Source of the DNA: CAZOHG01 sp964579725
Lineage (GTDB): Bacteria > Zhuqueibacterota > JdFR-76 > BMS3Abin05
DNA length: 64,000 nt
Reading direction: 5' to 3'
Assembly: GCA_964579725.1 (NCBI GenBank)
Contig: CAZOHG010000007.1
Span: 1-64,000 of the forward strand
The notes beneath the pieces are model-generated. The model did not search any database, had not been told where the DNA came from, and saw only the letters and a program-made list of their open reading frames with translations. The position numbers and the translations under genes were made by a program. The number at the start of each line of letters is the position of its first letter. The first letter of the stretch is position 1. This document shows, piece by piece, positions 61,315-64,000 of the stretch.

Positions 61315-62526
61315 CTACTCCGCTTCGTGAAACCAGGTGGCCGTTTGTAGTTTAAGAAGATATTTGAAATAGCCCAAGAGCGCCGAGACCACGCCGAAAG
61401 CAAAATAGAACGGCATACTGAGCAGGCGGGACCCCTTGCCCGCTTTTTGAAACAAAAAACCGACAAAAGAAAGTCCGTACAAACCGACCTGAGCCATTAG
61501 TGTGAGGCGGTAGAAACCCGTTGTGAGGGGCCAATTGACGAAAAAAATGCCAACCACAAACAAAGGACTGAGCGTCCGCAAAACCTTGTGTGAAATAAAC
61601 GAAATGGCGGGCCAGCCCCGTAGTGGATTAAGCAGTGACTTCAAAATCCAAATTTGCTGCAAATTCCCCACAAAAATGCGCGACCGCCGGTTGAAATCGG
61701 CAAAACTGTCACCGTAGAATTCTTCGTAGGCCAGCGCCCGAATTTCGTACACCACGCGTTTTCCCTTTTCCAAAATGCGCATGGGAATAATAAAATCGTC
61801 GTTAATTGCCTCCGGTGGCAGTGGCTCGAACAGCTCACGCCGAAAAGCCAAAAGCGCGCCGTGCGCACCAATCACCGAAAAAATCCGGCTTTCCAGGCGC
61901 TTCAGATTGGTTTCGTATTTCCAGTAAAGCCACTCCCCTTTGCCCCGGACCGAACGGTCCCAATTCTCGAATTCGTACACCCCCGAAACGGCACCCACGC
62001 GCGGGTCGGAGAAATTCATGACCAATTCTTTGACGGCGTTTTTTTCCAAAATAGCTGAGGCGTCGCTCATGAGAATAATCTCGCCCGTGAGCTTCGGAAT
62101 TGTCTTGTTAATCAGCGCCGTTTTACCTTCCCGCTGGGTGTAATTGTAAAACTTAATTTCCCGCGCCGAGTACGCTTCAATCATTTCGTTGGTAAGATCG
62201 AAAGAGCCGTCGCTGGCCACCACAATCTCCAGTTTTCCCTGCGGGTAGTCCAATTCCAGACTATTTTCAATTTTCAGGCGAATGACTTTTTCCTCATTAA
62301 AGGCGGGGATGAACAGGCTGACCCGAGGCCAATTGAGATGTCGAAAATGAACGTGCCCCCCCGTTGCTGGGGTCTTGGCATTCTTTTTCAAAGGCAATTT
62401 TTTGCCCGGCGTCCAGTGCCAAAATTTGGACACCAACCAAACCAATGCCGGGTAGCCGAAATAGGTGTACAGCAAACCGGCCAAAAATCCCCAAAATAGA
62501 ATTTTAAACACGAAAATCACGCCCAT
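61315..62526 (-). CDS. family 2 glycosyltransferase, membrane-anchored
   Basis: A 403-residue GT2 enzyme. Helix at about 5-27, then the catalytic domain: VSLFIPAFNEEKVIRLKIEN, VVASDGSFDLTNEMIEAY (nucleotide-sugar Asp), LMSDASAILEKNAVKELVMN (DxD-like metal site DAS) and a WxxRRxR-type segment FADFNRRSRIFVGNLQQIW. Three helices close the C-terminus. It resembles processive cell-wall or exopolysaccharide synthases. The Wza-like gene is six bases upstream, so they are likely one operon for surface polysaccharide. Confidence 0.88.
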   Translation of the reverse strand: MGVIFVFKILFWGFLAGLLYTYFGYPALVWLVSKFWHWTPGKKLPLKKNAKTPATGGHVHFRHLNWPRVSLFIPAFNEEKVIRLKIENSLELDYPQGKLEIVVASDGSFDLTNEMIEAYSAREIKFYNYTQREGKTALINKTIPKLTGEIILMSDASAILEKNAVKELVMNFSDPRVGAVSGVYEFENWDRSVRGKGEWLYWKYETNLKRLESRIFSVIGAHGALLAFRRELFEPLPPEAINDDFIIPMRILEKGKRVVYEIRALAYEEFYGDSFADFNRRSRIFVGNLQQIWILKSLLNPLRGWPAISFISHKVLRTLSPLFVVGIFFVNWPLTTGFYRLTLMAQVGLYGLSFVGFLFQKAGKGSRLLSMPFYFAFGVVSALLGYFKYLLKLQTATWFHEAE

Positions 62527-62532
62527 TTTCCC

Positions 62533-63225
62533 TTATCGGTGCACAAAATACAGGGTTCCCAACGCGGACAGTACCAACGCAATAATGTCCGTAAAGGGAA
62601 AAAGAATTTTCCGGAAAAAATAGCCCGTTTTGGCAAAAGCTGTGGGCGGGACAAAGACCACGTCTTCATTTTGCAACGAGTAATTGGTCCGAATGTCTCC
62701 CTTAAAGGCAATATCTTTTAGCTTCACACGAATAATTTCGGGATTCAACGGATCCCCCCGCACAATGCGTACGTGATTGAGACTGGCTCGCTGAGTCACG
62801 CCTCCTGCAATCTGAACAGCGTCTAAGACGGTCGTAGGTTTGTTCAGTTCAAAATAGCCGGGATTTTTGACTTCCCCAATGACGTAGTAACGATGGCCGC
62901 TGAAATTGGTTACATTAACGGTCACTTCCACACTGGTAAAAAACTCTTTTAATTCTTTGGTCAAAATGAGGTCCATTTCCTCGGGTGTAAAACCTGCCAT
63001 TTTTACATCCCCGAGAAAGGGCAGATTTACCTTGCCGTCAGGACGAATGGTTAGGCTGCGCTCGATTCGATCGGACGTATTTCCTTTGGGCACAATCACC
63101 ACTGAAACGACGTCCCCTGAACGCAGGACAAAAGCCCCCTCGGGCCGGTGGTAATTCTTCTGCGCCCAAAGGGCCGAAACCGTCAGCAAAAAGAGCCACA
63201 AAAATCCGAAAATTTTGTACCGCAT
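62533..63225 (-). CDS. polysaccharide export protein (Wza/GfcE-like)
   Basis: A 230-residue protein with a Sec signal (cleavage near LWAQ, residue 21), a Poly_export domain (FVLRSGDVVSVVIVPKGNTS then SLTIRPDGKVNLPFLGDVKM) and a SLBB domain (HRYYVIGEVKNPGYFELNKP and TVLDAVQIAGGVTQRASLN). A C-terminal helix near 205-225 may anchor it in a membrane. It lacks the lipobox of Wza. It should form part of the outer-membrane outlet for the polysaccharide built by the neighbouring glycosyltransferase. Confidence 0.9.
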   Translation of the reverse strand: MRYKIFGFLWLFLLTVSALWAQKNYHRPEGAFVLRSGDVVSVVIVPKGNTSDRIERSLTIRPDGKVNLPFLGDVKMAGFTPEEMDLILTKELKEFFTSVEVTVNVTNFSGHRYYVIGEVKNPGYFELNKPTTVLDAVQIAGGVTQRASLNHVRIVRGDPLNPEIIRVKLKDIAFKGDIRTNYSLQNEDVVFVPPTAFAKTGYFFRKILFPFTDIIALVLSALGTLYFVHR

Positions 63226-63274
63226 AAAATCACCCTTTTTCTTTTATGTCACGTCCGTTTGACGTTTCCACCGT

Positions 63275-64000
63275 TTATTTTCCTTGAAGAATAATCTGCG
63301 CCAGGCGGCGACGAGCCATTTCCCAGTCGCGGGGATTGTGACTCCATTCTCCTTCGTGCGCCCACAGCGGATGTCGCCAGTAGGGATTGTATTCTTGGGG
63401 ATTCAGTGCCGACCGAATAATGGAGCGCACAATTGGAACCGCTTTGGTTCCTGCCAATTGAAAATAGGCGTAATCCTCCATTCCCCGCCGCCATTCCTTC
63501 ATTCGAATACTACTCACAGGGCCCGGAATGGCCGGAAAGCCAATCTGAGGCAGTTGCCCGCCCGGGTAAAAAATGATTCCGTTTGAAATGTAGTCTTCGT
63601 TCCAATTTTTGGCATTGGTGTACACGTCCTGCGGCCAAAAATCCCCGACCCACAGGAAAATTCCGTCCACATCGTAGCGCCGGGCAATCCAGGCCCAGGT
63701 GCGCAGAGAAAGTCCGTTCTGCGCCAAACTTCGCCCGCCCACAAACGGGGGGTGTTCCTGGTAGAACCAGGTTTCCTCCCCCACTTTTTGGCGTGCCTGC
63801 ATGGCAGGAACCCAATAGGTACTGGCTGTGGTTGCCCAGATGTCTACCGCGCCGATCATGTCCGGATTCAATCCCGGTGAAATTGTTACCAGATGTTTGA
63901 CTCTCGGATTCCCGCTGTGAATGGCCTCCGTCAATTCCCGAATAATCGATTTCAATTGCGGAAAGGATTTGAAATCCGGTTCGTCAATGAGGTACCAGAA
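63275..64000 (-). CDS. DUF4091 glycoside-hydrolase-like protein, 5' part outside window
   Basis: An open frame continues past the window edge; 241 residues of the C-terminal part are seen. It begins WYLIDEPDFKSFPQL, with a D-E pair of the sort that ends a catalytic strand in glycoside hydrolase barrels, and later has ISNGIIFYPGG, SIRMKEWRRGMEDYAYFQL and a helical end. The RRGMEDYAYF segment is characteristic of DUF4091, the C-terminal domain of many secreted or periplasmic glycoside-hydrolase-like proteins. A role in polysaccharide turnover is inferred from the adjacent export genes. Confidence 0.75.
   Translation of the reverse strand, partial: FWYLIDEPDFKSFPQLKSIIRELTEAIHSGNPRVKHLVTISPGLNPDMIGAVDIWATTASTYWVPAMQARQKVGEETWFYQEHPPFVGGRSLAQNGLSLRTWAWIARRYDVDGIFLWVGDFWPQDVYTNAKNWNEDYISNGIIFYPGGQLPQIGFPAIPGPVSSIRMKEWRRGMEDYAYFQLAGTKAVPIVRSIIRSALNPQEYNPYWRHPLWAHEGEWSHNPRDWEMARRRLAQIILQGK

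Noticed and set aside
1..64000. tRNA, rRNA or CRISPR arrays
   Set aside because: No cloverleaf-like unit ending in CCA-type context, rRNA-like block or regularly spaced repeat was noticed on reading; a tRNAscan or CRISPR finder run would be decisive.

Overview
The window looks like chromosomal DNA of a Gram-negative, probably anaerobic or facultative bacterium. Outer-membrane type proteins, a TonB-C lipoprotein, a Wza-like export protein, sigma-54 activators, a c-type-haem sensor kinase and butyrate kinase all point that way. The mix of protein families suggests an FCB-group lineage (Calditrichota/KSB1-like), but this is an inference from general resemblance; there is no rRNA or other phylogenetic marker. 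Genes are densely packed. Many are coupled by 4-bp ATGA or GTGA overlaps, and GTG and TTG starts occur.

Layout. 1-5830 (minus): a 5'-cut DUF362-type Tat protein, a receiver/PAS/GAF regulator, an EamA exporter, a HAD phosphatase, an unknown gene and a TonB-C lipoprotein. 6016-9688 (plus): a membrane histidine kinase with two haem c motifs, its sigma-54 response regulator and a translationally coupled archaemetzincin. 9735-20500 (minus): an outer-membrane-like protein, a DUF457 membrane protein, DUF1893, a glutamine amidotransferase, a glutaryl-CoA dehydrogenase-like enzyme, a DASS transporter, a coupled cstA/unknown/arsA trio, lemA with a partner, and a nucleotidyltransferase. 20567-28688 (minus): TPM protein, coaX, birA, a PfkB kinase, a site-2 protease, a SAM hydrolase (DUF62), a ROK kinase, an MFS transporter and MscS. 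28836-39262: a sugar-use region with a GH5 glucanase interrupted by an in-frame TGA, butyrate kinase, an ABC importer whose binding protein is fused to its first permease (with a LacI-type operator in its promoter), galK, galM and a sodium/sugar symporter. 39903-43766 (plus): a PPDK-N-domain protein, a DUF5020 protein and an Old Yellow Enzyme homologue. 43856-61049 (minus): a large type IV pilus locus. 61315-64000 (minus): a glycosyltransferase, a polysaccharide export protein and a partial DUF4091 protein.

The pilus locus is the most striking part. Read in its own direction it runs: MerR-type regulator, prepilin peptidase, histidine kinase, response regulator, HDOD protein, PilB-type ATPase, response regulator, second PilB-type ATPase, PilR-like sigma-54 activator, PilC. 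Then comes a good sigma-54 promoter, a major-pilin-like gene, a terminator-like hairpin and minor pilins. A second pilin set follows. The two minor-pilin sets share a 940-bp stretch, covering pilW and nearly all of pilV, that I compared base by base and found identical. The flanking pilX and pilA paralogues are clearly diverged, which suggests recent gene conversion. No PilQ, PilM-P or PilT gene lies in the window.

No rRNA, tRNA, CRISPR array or intact insertion sequence was seen. Intergenic features include several -35/-10 promoters, two likely terminators, a structured region upstream of cstA and a degraded REP-like element.
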